From positions 124,001 through 188,000 of the forward strand of contig JAVXUO010001645.1 of NCBI GenBank assembly GCA_033065855.1: a DNA stretch of 64,000 bases, written 5' to 3'. A program made the position numbers and the translations under genes. A model generated the notes under the pieces. That model was not told the DNA's origin. It saw nothing but the letters and a program-made list of their open reading frames with translations, and searched no databases. Source of the stretch: Escallonia rubra (taxonomy: Eukaryota; Streptophyta; Magnoliopsida; Escalloniales; Escalloniaceae). Shown in pieces: positions 22,801 to 34,260 of the stretch. Numbering within the stretch: position 1 is the first letter of the stretch; every line of letters begins with the position of its first letter.

Positions 22801-25800
22801 AAGTTACTAACTAAATGTTAGTATTAACACCCCCTCACCCAAAAGAAAATCCTGTAGAATACACTAGTGACTAGATAGTGCGTCTACCGATTTCACCCCT
22901 AAAATGTAAAGATTACAATTGGAAAACACTCAAATAATTGAAGGCAAGTTGATAACAAAGAGCCAACAAGTTTATTAATTGCTTACAAGCTAATAGAATT
23001 CAGAGAGGTATATGCTATGTGCATATATCTGTGCGTGTATTTGTTTATGTATGTCTGTATGTATATATGTTAGAGAGGGAGGGAGGGAGGGGGAGAGAGG
23101 TTTGTCAAACAATCCCAAAAGGCCTCTTTGTTGTGGCCCTTTAACTTAACTTTACACAAATGTGGGGAAGGAGAATTGGCACTTTCCAGTGAATTCTACT
23201 GTTTTGATCAGTTTGCTGGTGATTCAGTACCATCTTTGATTTATTTGAAAAACTCTGAATTGTTATACATGATGTTTCTTTAAGTTCAAGGCTCTCCCTC
23301 AAATGGGTTTTCTAGTATCGTCTTTGTTTAAAAGATAAGCATAATGGACAATTTATCATATTCTTATACATCAAAATTGCATCTCCACTGTTCTTTTTTT
23401 GGGTAAAAACAACATTCTCTCTTTTTCGTGTCTATGCAATATGAATTGCCGTTGTTTTTGTTTAGTAGCTTAAGAAAGAACGTGTTGTTTATGGGGATGT
23501 TTTCTTATGTTGAGCAGGAATTCCACAAAAGCAGAATGGCGAGATCATCAGTGTTCCCTTCTTCTGCTTATAGTCCACCTGAAGAATCTATCAACCAAGA
23601 TTTGATTTCTACTGTTGAGAGGACCATGAAGAAATATGCTGACAATCTTATGCGTTTTCTCGAGGGACTCAGCTCTCGTCTGTCACAGTTGGAATTGTAT
23701 TGCTACAACCTTGATAAATCTATTGGGGAAATGCGTGTTGATCTAGTTCGTGATCATGGGGAAGCAGATTCCAAGCTTAAATTCCTTGAGAAGCATCTCC
23801 AAGAGGTGAGTAGTTTTTTCTATAAATATATTGGTATTAAGTGTTAAAAGAGGCACTCTTTCAGGTATGAGACCTAATATGTGGTCCTTTCATAGATACC
23901 TATAAGCGTCATTAAAAATGGTTTGGAGGGTTTCTTGTTCACAATGATCTGTGTGAATATCAGCTTTGTCCGTGAACGTTGCCACCTTATCATATGTCAT
24001 GAAAAATGAAAAGAAAATAACAACGCCATTTGTTCTTATTGGCTTCAAAAAGTTATCTGATTCACAAACATACCAAAAAAATTAGGATAGAAAACTCCAA
24101 AGATATGAAGGCTCGTTGAAAAGAAGTTTCTTGGATCATAAACATTCTAGCTGTTATTGATGTTTCTTTGGAGCCAAAAAGATTTTAGTAGCCAAAGTGA
24201 TGTGGTTTCTATCTTTTTGGCTATTATTGATTTCTTAACCTATTGATTTTTTGGACCTATACTCTAGTTTAAAGAACACTGGAGACTTGCCAAAGTTGCT
24301 TCCTGTCAAGAACAACAATGGTAAGTGTGCATAAGCCTTGTTTGAACAAAAAAGAAATTAGGATTCTTAAGTTACTTCCGGGATATATGTAGAACTGGAC
24401 CTTGACATAATGAAATGTCCTGAAAAAATCTCTCTCAGTTTCTTTATGTATAGACCATCAACTCTCTCTCTCTCTCTGGGATTTATTTAGGACAGTACCT
24501 TGACAAAATGAAATGTCCTGAAAAAATCTCTTTCTCAGTTTCTTTATATATAGACCGTTAACACACACACATACTATCGCTCTCGCGTTTGAACCAATTG
24601 CTAGGGGTGTTTAGCTATGTTAATCACAGTGTTACCTGGTTCGTGGTTCCCTTTGGTAAGGGGTACGTGGTGCGTCTGTGTAAGTGTGTCACTTAGTCGG
24701 TTCGCTATTTTGGGTCGTGGTTCGCTTGTTACCTGGTTTGTGGTTCGCATTGTTATGGAGTACCAGTACGTGGTGCGTCGATGTGTAAGTACATGGTATA
24801 TTGGGTGTAGGCTTAGTCGGTTCACTATTTGAGATCGCGGTTCGCTAAGGATCATTTCTTTGTTTCCCTTTGACTGGCTATATACATAGTTGTACTGTGT
24901 ACAATTATAATGAGATACATGCATACATCACTTTGCTTGCGTGGAATGGTGAAGGGAAGAAGAGATAATGTACCTTTTGAGACTGATTTTATTTGACTTC
25001 TTCCTAATAAATCAAGTAAAACGTCGACGTATGAAGATTCAGTATGCACAATGTTCGGTTCATTAGATATTGAGAACCAGTAGGACTCAGTACCATGTTT
25101 CGGGGCCGCAGGTACCAATACACTGGACGCTACGGGCAGAAGGTGTATAAAGTAATTCCTTCTTTCCTGTTTTGATTGAGTTGATAATCAAATATGGAGT
25201 TCAAGGTTTCTATCTTTTCAGTTAAAACGGGAAAGATGGCTTTGAGCTCGATTTGGAAAGGTATATATTTAGAAATTCTTTTCAACCCTATATTCCAGAA
25301 TTTGTATTTTAAGTCTTATGTTTGATGTTCCAGGCATCGTTGAGTCTAAGTATAATATCTTGCTTTAAAGTAAAGACAATCGCGACACACCACAAAAACC
25401 TGGTTAAAGAAATTCTTAATCCACCTCGTATTCTGGTCTGTTTCTACCCATTCATCCACGGATGGTTACAACCTTCATGGTATTATACTGATGCCTTTCT
25501 AGAATGGTTAGAAAGGTTCATTTAGTAGAGAAATTTTCATGTAGGCCATTATTGTATTTTTACTAAAAAGTTTAACAATTTCATGACATACTTTTTTACC
25601 ATTTGAGATTTAGCACATCTATGTTGCCTACTCTTTTGTAAATTGTATAAATGCTTTCAGGTTTCCTCACACCTCTTTTAATTTGGCTACTTTTTCTTTT
25701 CTTTTCCAACCACAATACTTCAAGGCTTCTCTCTCGATTATTAGTAGCTCTCTCTTCGAAAACAGAATACATTTTCTTGGAATCCTTTTAAGGTCTTGGA

Positions 25801-28800
25801 AGAAGAAATTGGAGAGGATTGTGCGTGAATCTGCAGTGCAAGTGCACAATTGGAGATTATACTTTGGCCTGATCCTGGGTTCCATGGCGTGAAGTCCATC
25901 ACATTGACCATCGTGTATAGAAGAGCAAACCAACCTTTTAGATTGTTAGAAATTTTTCTTAGAAAAATCATTTCATTCTGGAATCACAATCTTAAAGCAA
26001 AATATGAGAAATAACAACACAACAGCGTAACGCCATTGGACCAAATAAAAGATTGGGAACTATCTCACCGACCTATTGATTCAAGCCAAGACATCGTCCT
26101 AAAAGATTGATTGGTGTCAAGCAACCCTCATGATAAGATTATAGTAAATATGCAAGTACCCAGACTTGTCATGGAGATTCAGAACAACCCTCTTCAAGTC
26201 TCCTCTTCCAAGATCTCACATGGATTTCGAAGATTAATATTTTCGGTTGCATTAGAGTTCTACTAAAATTTTGAGAGAGAAGTCTTAGAAGTACTCTGAT
26301 TGGAGAAAGAAAGTGAAAGGAACATAATTAAAAGAGGTTTGCAAAGGAAGAAAGAGGAAGCATAATTTTATAAATAAAAAGGTAAGCAAGTTAACTTACA
26401 AACTATGCCAAGAGAAAAGGCAGTAATGAATGTTAAGGAACAATTCCACGATAATAAAATTATTCGCAATGAAAAAAAAGGTACACCTTCTAGCCCTACA
26501 ACCTAGATGCTTGAATTAGTAAATATATGACTGTAGTGATGAATTGTCTTCTGACCTGGAGAGAAATTCCAGAGTTTTTGAGTGTGTTAAATTGTCTGTT
26601 GAGCAATTGAAGACACTAATTTTTTCCATTTTTTTGTTGAGCTGAGCAATATGCTAGCTCCAATGAAGCTTATCTTGCTTCGATGGATAGCTTTGGAGGT
26701 TGTTATTTTTAGGCCTTGTATATACGTCTGATCTCATGAACAGAGATCACCCCTTCTGGCGTTTTCTTTTGCGACTAATACTCGCCTATCAAAAAGGAAA
26801 TAAAAATTATCCATTTCAGCAAATGACCAACTTTGCTTCCGTTGAGAGAGAGTGGTTCTGCGAGTTTGGCACTTAGGGCCCGTACGTTTACCATATTCGT
26901 TTTCTGTTTTTTGCAATGATGATAAAAAAGATTCTATATTTGTGTACTTTTACCATTTTCTGTTTTCGTTTGGGGTAAAATTACTCAAGCAGTGACAAAA
27001 CTGAAAACACTTTTGAGGTGTTTTAAGCTTTTTTCACTCAAACTTAACCCAATGTAAGAAAAAGTAGCTATTTTTTTTTTTTTGGTGAAAGTGATAAAAG
27101 TACAGGAGCGTGTTTTCTAACTGAATACGAAAATTATTAAAATGAAAACAGAAAACGAATATGGTAAACGTACGGGCCCAACTTTCAACAACAATGGTTC
27201 TTGCAAGGGTATTTGCTTTGGTGAAGAGTATAGGGTTTATAGTTTCTGCTCAAGCAGGAGCATTAGCTGGCAATGTTGGATCCACATGCCAAGGCGTTAA
27301 TTTGTTAAGGTAACCTGTGGTGCTCTCTCATCCCACATCTGACACTTTAGTGAATAGACCAAGGAGCCAAGACCTATTGGCTTAAGCTTGGAGGTCAAGT
27401 TGTGATCCAAGGTGCGTGCGTATCAATGCTTTGGGTCAGCCTTTCTCATTGCCTAGTAACTTTTAATGAAATTTACGGACACTTTTTAAATCCATAGCAA
27501 CATAGGTGTGGCCTGGGAATGTTCTTCCGCTGGGCAACTCATCTGATTGCGCGTTATTTTAATCTCGGTGTGTCACAGTATTCTCTTTAGATCTCTTTCA
27601 TGTATTCTGGCTTTTAGAGCGTTAATCATTTGTTTTTTGTGGTGGAAACTTATGTTTGGCAGTCCCATGGTGCATCACTGACACGTCATATTAAAGTTGT
27701 AATGCGATTAATTCTTGATCTAAATTGACTTGATCTAGGACTTCACTAGATTTTACGAATTCCTGTTTTTTGATGTCCACTTCAGGTCCACAGGTCAGTC
27801 CAGATTCTGAGAGACAAGCAAGAACTTGCCGAAACCCAAAAAGAACTTGCTAAGCTTCAGCTTGCTCAAAAAGAATCCTCTGCTAATGAGGATCGAACTT
27901 CATCACCTGCTTCTGACCCGAAAAAGTCGGATAACACCTCGGATGTGCATGGCCAGCAATTAGCCCTTGCCTTGCCCCAGCAGGTTGCTCCACAGCCTTC
28001 GCTTCCCTCTAGACCTGTGGAACAGCAGCAGCAGCCGCAGCCGCAGCCACCTTTGGCACCCCCGCCACAGTTGCCTCCTCAGAGTACTCCATTGCAGTCC
28101 TATTATTTGCCTCCTGCCCCTGCACAACCGTCTCAGGGTCAATATCTGACATCTGATTCTCAATATCGAACACCACCACCTCAGCCAGCGCAAAGTCAAG
28201 CTAATCAGGTACCACAGTATCAGCAACAGTGGCCCCAGCAGATACCTCAGCAGGTTCAACCACCGCCGCAGCCACCTATGCAGCCTCAGATGAGACCCTC
28301 GTCCACTGCTGTTTACCCTCCATATATGTCAAGTCAATCAGCGAGCCCTTCTCCCCCGGAAGCACTCCCAAACAGTATGGCGATGCAAGGGCCATTTTCA
28401 GGAATCTCCCAACCTGGATCAAGCCGTGCAGAAGCAATGCCCTATGGATATGGTGGGCCTGGTAGAACAATGCAGCAACAGCCTTTACCTCAGCATCTTA
28501 AGGCCAGTTTTGGAGCGCAGCCTGGGGATGGGTATGTGCCTTCTGGGTCCCTCCCTACACTCTCACCAGGGAATGCATACATGATGTATGAAAGTGAAGG
28601 GGGGAGAGGACAGCATCCACCCCAACCACCCCATTTCACCCAAAGTGGTTATTCTCAGAATCCGCAGCCACCTACCAGCAGTAATCTTTTGGTCCGCCCT
28701 CCACAATTTGTGCGCAGCCATCCCTACAATGAACTGGTTGAGCAATTGGCAAACATGGGTTACAGGCAAGATCATGTTGTCAGTGTAATTCAGAGGCTGG

Positions 28801-28892
28801 AGGAGAGTGGTCAGACTGTTGATTTCAATGCTGTGCTTGACGGTTTGAATGGACACTCTTCGGGGAGTTCTCATAGAGGTTGGTCAGGGTAA
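19848..28892 (+). CDS. FLOE1: FLOE1-type DUF1421 prion-like protein
   Basis: Exons 19848–19997, 23518–23805 and 27786–28892 give a 514-residue protein, with both introns in phase 0. Residues 1–50 are the Asp/Ser-rich region (MASGSSGRNNSASKGFDF, ADDILCSYEDYPNQD). Residues 51–146 and the start of exon 3 form the coiled-coil nucleation region (RFLEGLSSRLSQLELYCYNL, VHRSVQILRDKQELA). Residues about 200–430 are a Gln/Pro/Ser-rich disordered region with poly-Q runs. The C-terminus is the DUF1421/UBA-like module (ELVEQLANMGYRQDHVVSVI, ending RGWSG). In Arabidopsis FLOE1 forms hydration-dependent cytoplasmic condensates that restrain seed germination in dry conditions; the same role here is inferred. 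Introns of 3.5 and 4.0 kb hold repeats. No frame break is seen. Confidence 0.93.
22602..22622 (+). repeat. (AC)n microsatellite in FLOE1 intron 1
   Basis: About ten AC units followed by AGAGACAGAGACA. Simple repeat within the intron. Confidence 0.9.
24400..24562 (+). repeat. two-copy tandem duplication in FLOE1 intron 2
   Basis: CCTTGACATAATGAAATGTC at 24400 recurs as CCTTGACAAAATGAAATGTC at 24498, and both copies run on through TCAGTTTCTTTAT.TATAGACC. The period is 98 bases, with CT-repeat DNA between. Confidence 0.85.
24631..24850 (+). repeat. second two-copy tandem duplication in FLOE1 intron 2
   Basis: GTTACCTGGTTCGTGGTTC (24631) recurs as GTTACCTGGTTTGTGGTTC (24728). Both copies contain GTACGTGGTGCGTC and end CTTAGTCGGTTC.CTATTT..G.TCG.GGTTCGCT. 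The sequence is rich in GGTTCG words. Confidence 0.8.
26876..27179. mobile_element. MITE with perfect 35-bp terminal inverted repeats
   Basis: The first 35 bases (from GGGCCCGTACGTTTACC) and the last 35 (to GGTAAACGTACGGGCCC) are exact reverse complements. The 304-bp element sits in FLOE1 intron 2 and has no coding capacity. Flanks (..GGCACTTA and AACTTTCA..) show no convincing duplication. Its length and GC-rich tips resemble hAT-type MITEs. The perfect ends suggest a recent insertion and would fold into a hairpin in the pre-mRNA. Confidence 0.85.
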
Positions 28893-28951
28893 GAGCGTCC
28901 ATCTTCTAACTCCCCTACGGTCGTCGGTCGTTTACTCTTTACTTCGTCATT

Positions 28952-28957
28952 AATAAA
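28952..28957 (+). terminator. candidate poly(A) signal of FLOE1
   Basis: AATAAA 60 bases after the stop codon, in T-rich 3'UTR-like sequence. A later site may be used instead. Confidence 0.4.
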
Positions 28958-31069
28958 GGATGTTATGGTTGGCAAGGAAATTTGGTACATATGGATTAGA
29001 GATGCTTTGTATATCTGTGATCACCGATTCACGACTATGGTATTGCTGTTATATTTCATGCTTTGATATTGCAATAGAAAAACTATTTGGACCATCTGTG
29101 TTGTGGCTTATCTGTCTTCCTAGTGTTGTTATTCCAATTTGGACTCAATTGTGCAGTGTTAAAAGACAAAACCTGCGACTAAACTATTATTGAAGGGAAC
29201 TTCATCTGCCGCCCCCATTTCATTTTCCATCAAATGGAGTTTTAGAACAGATGCATTTTAGTTGCTGATTATAGATGAACCATCAACATCTTGAATTGTC
29301 ATATCTAGAACCATCAAATGGAGTTTTAGAACAGATGCTTTATAGTTGCTGATTATAGATGAACCATCAAATGGAGTTTTAGAACAGATGCATTACAGAT
29401 GCATTATATTCCTTTTTTTATTTTAGCTACGGGTCAAAAACCCTACGAGCATTATATTATACAAGTCAGAGCTATAGAAACAAAAATTCACGGCCTGAGA
29501 TTTACGGTCTAGCTAGGGAGGGAGATAAACTCTTTAACCTCCGCACGAGGGTGCAAAAAATCTTCCTTTGATTGAAAGGCAGATCAAATTTGAGGGGTCG
29601 GCATTTTTGAAATGGCAGAGTTTGTTAGCAAGGCATGTCAATATTTGATCCACGCGGTGTACATGACTTTCATGTGCGTTTTTCATTTTTAGCGTGTGTT
29701 TCTTCTTTCTCTAGCACAATACTAAAAATATACGCCCTCAAAAATATCTCGATCTAGTCTCAAGAAATAAAGTCTAATGTAATCGAACAAATAAACTATC
29801 GACCCGACTCTTCACATGATGTGACTCAAGGATGGAATACAAACACGAATACTTGGTCCTGGAGGAGACATTGAGGTCGTGAATGTGACTCCTTCCTTAA
29901 CGCCTAAGCAGCTTATAATCTTCAGACTTGTCCTCTTGTTGGCTTACAAACGTATCCAAGTCTTGGGAGTCGCTCTAACTTGTGGAAATTGAAGGGTGTG
30001 AAAGATTCATGGCTGCCATGTAGGTTCCATGAAGTTTCAATACCGTGTGGCGGACTTGAGCCAAGAAAGTTTATCTTCTGCCATATTTGGACATTTTTAA
30101 GGTAATATACAGTCCCCTAATGTCAACAGAGATGGGCTCCCTTGTGCTCGGTTTAATTTTATTAACTAATTCTTTTTCGTTTGAGCAGGTCAAACACTTT
30201 TCCCTTTTTTTCTTTTTTGAATTTAAAATTTTTTTTGTACAGATTTTCTTTATCTTGAAAATAACTCGAAAATACCGTATGAGCTCATTTTCATAAAGCA
30301 CTTTCTCTTATTAAGCACAACATTACATATACATATACGAAGTTGAGCATATCAAGATTATCTCGAACCTTGGGTACTCAGCAAGCTTCTTAAAATGAGG
30401 AGTAAATATTGCATACTTTCGAATAATGCTTAAGATTTCTAATTGGTGCTTAGATCTCTAAAACAAAAACAAAAAATGATTTCCAATGGAGCTTAGATCT
30501 CTATACAAGGAGCAAACATTGCATGCTTTTGAATTATTATTGCTCCCTATAGACAATTTATAATTGTTAGATAAAAAGAATTAATGAGATATGAGGAGGA
30601 GTTAAGGGACGTCAATGATACATTACAATATATTTAATAAATTTAATGGCCGAGACCATTAATCTCGAAACACTCAATATGGTCCGCACTTGAACCACGA
30701 GTGGGGTAGGTGAGTTATAGGTCCACCTGTATTGCCTTGGGAGAAAATTGCGGCTAGAAAAAGTAAATTAATATAAAGTGCTCATATTTAATGCTTTTTG
30801 AAGCGTTGAAAAAGTAAATTAATCGTAGTGCTCATATGTTATGCTTTTGGAAGCTTTGACCTGTACCGGGTCGTCTAATGTCCCACATATATATATATAT
30901 ATGTCTACACGAAAAGTATAAAAACGACCGTTTGTGCATTTAAACGACTTGGCTAAGAACGCTTGAATGCTATGTTTTGTTTTACTTTGAATGACATCGT
31001 GGATGACAGAGACGTTTTGCCTGCTACTTCTAGGCGTTTTTCTTTTAGGCAAAGCAACAAGGTGGTATA
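28958..31069. other. intergenic region with local duplications
   Basis: Apart from the three-copy repeat, there is a two-copy tandem duplication at about 30757–30858 (GAAAAAGTAAATTAAT then AGTGCTCATAT, period near 51). No gene was identified. Overlapping frames on both strands at 30.07–30.30 kb look like chance. Confidence 0.5.
29227..29400 (+). repeat. three-copy direct repeat downstream of FLOE1
   Basis: CCATCAAATGGAGTTTTAGA occurs at 29227, 29311 and 29363, each followed by ACAGATGC. TTGCTGATTATAGATGAACC links the copies. Spacings are 84 and 52 bases. Confidence 0.9.
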
Positions 31070-31097
31070 CAGGGGCGGACCACCCCCATGAAGAGAA

Positions 31098-31124
31098 GGG
31101 GGGGGGGGGGGGGGGGGGGGGGGG
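31098..31124 (+). repeat. 27-base G homopolymer
   Basis: Uninterrupted G run near the left end of the hAT element, with strong potential for quadruplex folding. Homopolymer length in an assembly may be inexact. Confidence 0.9.
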
Positions 31125-31650
31125 TTTGGAATTATTCTTTAGTTTCCTAGATAATGAATTAATATATTTAAAATGTTTACAAAAATACATTATATTGTAA
31201 CACTAATTTATTAAGATTTCATTTTTTGTATCTTTTACTCTTTGTACCCTATCATAGTCATTATCTTCTTCATTTTCTTGCTTTATCTTCATTCTTCTAA
31301 ATCCCAAATTTTAAATCTTCACATTACCCAAAAAAAATTAAAAAATCAATAGCTTAAGGTTCATTTTTTTTTTTTAAGTTTAAATTCTTATAGTTGGTTA
31401 ACTTACACCTAACTAATTTATTCATATAGTTAACAATCACATTAGTAATAGATTTATACATTAAGAGTTAAGCTTTTTCAATGCAAAATTAAAAATTTAT
31501 TGTTGATTAACCTTAACAAGTCATAACAAAAATATATTATTAGTAGACAAATTGAGGAATTTATTTTGTATTTAATGGATTTAATAGTGACGCTAATTAT
31601 AATGTGTTTTTTATTATTCACGTTTTATGTGAACTTGAACCTTTTGAATT

Positions 31651-32754
31651 GAGATAATATCATTTTAGTCCCCTGAACTATTCCCGCTTTTTTATTTTGG
31701 TCCATGTACTTTAAAATCCGTTAAATCAGTCCATGTACTTTGTGCCGTCATCAAATAGATCCCTCCGTTGGGATTTCCTGTCAAAAAAGACCACGTGACA
31801 GGCACAAGGTCTTTTTTGAAGGGTATTTTAGGCAAGTGAAGACAAATGGACGGGATTTTGGGGGGTTTTTTGGTTGAAGAATGAACAGACAATGGAGAAT
31901 CCAAGGTCCATGCCCACAACCCTGAGCCGGTACGAGAACCAGAAGCGCCGGGACTGGAACATGTTCGGGCAGTACCTGCCCAACCATCGGCCGCCGCTCT
32001 CCCTCTCCTGCTGCAGCGGCGCCCACGTCCTCGAGTTCCTCCGCTACCTCAACCAGTTCGGCCACCCTTCCCTACCCGCTAAGGTCCATGCCCACCCCTG
32101 CCCTTTCTTCGGCCACCCTTCCCCACCTGCCCCCTGCCACTGCCCCCTCCGCCAGGCCTGGGGCAGCCTCGACGCCCTCATCGGTCGCCTCTGCGCCGCC
32201 TTCGAGGAGAACGAAGGCAAGCCCGAGTCGAACCCGTTCGGGGCGCTGCCGTCCGACTTTACCTCCGCAAAATCCACGATTCATAGTCCAAAGCACGGGG
32301 GATCAGCTACGAGAAAAAGAAGCGGCGCCCACCCTATTACTCTTCCGATCTCGGCCGTTCGTTTCAAGAACCCTTCCGATCTTGGCGATGGCTGCCGGAG
32401 CAACCAGATGAACCTCCGCAAAATCCGCGATTCGAAGTCCAAAGCACGGGAGATCAGCTACGAGAAGAATAAGCGGCGCCCACCCTATTACTCTTCCGAT
32501 CTCGGTCGTTCGTTTCAAGAACCCTTCCGATCTTGACGATGGCTGCCGGAACGACCAGATGAACTGGCTTGTCGGAAATACCCTTCAAAAAATGACCCCA
32601 TGCCTGTCACGTGGTCTCTTTTGACGGGAAATCCCAACGGAGGGTTCTATTTGATGACGGAACAAAGTACGGGGACTGATTTAACGGATTTTAAAGTACA
32701 GGGACCAAAATAAAAAAGCGGGGATAGTTCAGGGGACTAAAATTGTATTATCCC
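31651..32754 (+). mobile_element. Pack-MULE with long TIRs and perfect 9-bp TSD
   Basis: The outer roughly 185 bases on each side (31651–31838 and 32570–32754) are imperfect inverted repeats sharing TTTTAGTCCCCTGAACTAT, AAAATCCGTTAAATCAGTCC and CCGTTGGGATTTCC. Identical TTTTGAATT lies at 31642–31650 and 32755–32763, the 9-bp duplication expected of Mutator-like elements. No transposase is encoded. The GC-rich interior is a fragment of an ALOG/LSH gene, so this is a Pack-MULE. It is inserted in the AT-rich body of the hAT element. Confidence 0.92.
31892..32563 (+). pseudogene. ALOG/LSH (LIGHT SENSITIVE HYPOCOTYLS-type) gene fragment captured by the Pack-MULE
   Basis: From the ATG at 31892 the frame shows the ALOG DNA-binding domain almost complete: [92 protein letters not shown] proteins are nuclear transcriptional regulators of organ boundaries and light responses. 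After NPFGA a one-base shift breaks the frame; the expected [18 protein letters not shown] follows in another frame with a TAG inside it. A 151-bp tandem copy (32262–32412 and 32413–32563) repeats this C-terminal part. There is a seven-residue irregularity (GHPSLPAK) within the domain. It is much more GC-rich than its surroundings. It is unlikely to make a working ALOG protein, though a truncated one is conceivable. Confidence 0.88.
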
Positions 32755-32844
32755 TTTTGAATTCTATTATGTTAGCCATCAAATTTTTTTATGATTTTTT
32801 GGCACCCCCCGATTAGACTTTCTGGATCCGCCCCTGATAGTATA

Positions 32845-34260
32845 ATGCGTGTGCTTCCATTGGCAGTAATAAGGCTAGAAGGCATCCATGCTCTTGTTGG
32901 GCTTTTTTGCAAGGTATGACTTTTTTTTCACGTGGTTAGAATCTTTACATCACGTGAGACCTGAATCGAAGATTTCGGAGGTGTATATACTTCAAGATCT
33001 TTACCGGTTGAACTGTTTTTAAAAAATATTTTATGGTTTGAGGTAGGAAAAGAAAACAAGAAGTGTTAAGATTATATTGGAAGGCATAAATTTTTTCGGT
33101 GTCTTGAGCTTACTAAAAATGCAAAAGCTCTTTTATCTTAGGCAAAAACTTGACTTCTTCCTTGATTTGGAAAAGCCTACGGAGTCTCAAGTTGCCTTTT
33201 AACACACTGATCACCGATCTGTCACCACCACTGGCCTCCAACACCTCTAAACACCAAATCTGTCAACACTGCCAACCAATATAGCCACTGACTGCCGTCG
33301 CCGCCACCACCACGTCTGACCAACACCCATAAACACCAAACCCACAAAGGCCGCAACCACCATAGCCACTGACATCCACCACAACCACTGACCAACACAG
33401 CCAAATACCAAAACTCTGTAACATCGGTCACCACCACCACTTCTCTTAATCCGAATTCACCATTGTACTAATCACTATTGTCTTTGCAACAAATACCACC
33501 ACTAGATTTCATCAATCGATTAGATCAAATATCTTCAATTTGCACATACAATTTCCAAGCTAATCAAATTTATTCACCCAATCAAACTCGGTAAATCTCT
33601 AATTCGTAAGATGTTACTGCCATAGCAGTAGTTGGACGGTGGCAAAGGGCACGTGTTTGTGGTGGTAGGGTCAGTTGTGGTTACTAAACAGATGGGCTCA
33701 ATAAGAAGAAGATCTCAAATATAAAAAAAATGAAAAACAAGAGAAGAGAAAGAAAAAAAAAAGAGTCAAACAATTACATAAAATTATTACCAAATAATTT
33801 ACTTTTCGTCTCCCCTTTTGTTTTTGCTAAATAAAGAAAACTTAAAAGAAATTTTTAATTTTTATATAAAAAAATTTGAAACACCTCAGTATCCATCCTT
33901 TGTCAAGTGTCCCTCAATGGGCCACTACTGTTCAACTTTGTCTTTGTCGATTCAGGGAGAGGATAACGTTTGTCAGTTTGAATTTGGCTTAAAGTACTAA
34001 TTAGTGGTCTCATTGTTGGGGCTTGTTTGGCAACATTTTTTTTACTGTCAAAGCCTTCCACAAAGAACATTTACTTTCACAACTATCATGGTTTTCACAA
34101 CTTTATTTGTCGCCAAAGCTTGTATTAGCGACACAATATAGATTTTTTAGCATAGCATATGCAAGTGTAAAAAAGAATCGTGTGGTGTGAAAATGTATAC
34201 TTTTTCAGCGAGGGACTAGTCAAATACTTGCTCCATCATAAATTAAAAATTTATGTACTA
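32845..34260. other. intergenic, includes CCACCA-rich low-complexity block
   Basis: At 33215–33445 there are repeated CACCACCA/CACTGACC words (GGTGG on the other strand) of the sort also seen at 4.9 and 45.7 kb. The remainder is AT-rich. No gene was identified. Confidence 0.45.

Larger units (their letters stand above)
31070..32836. mobile_element. hAT-type element hosting a nested Pack-MULE
   Basis: Starts CAGGGGCGGACC and ends GGATCCGCCCCTG, a classic hAT-like inverted pair. Flanks GTGGTATA (31062–31069) and ATAGTATA (32837–32844) agree at 6 of 8 bases. A run of 27 G occupies 31098–31124. Without the Pack-MULE at 31651–32754 the element would be about 650 bp of AT-rich noncoding DNA. Confidence 0.7.

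Noticed and set aside
26700-26800. Sequence like a plant LINE 3' end (..CCTATCAAAAAGG)
   Set aside because: Too short, with no reverse transcriptase remnant and no flanking duplication.
29215-29400. Regularly repeated block considered as a CRISPR-like array
   Set aside because: Only three copies with unequal, mutually similar spacers in a plant genome; an ordinary local duplication.
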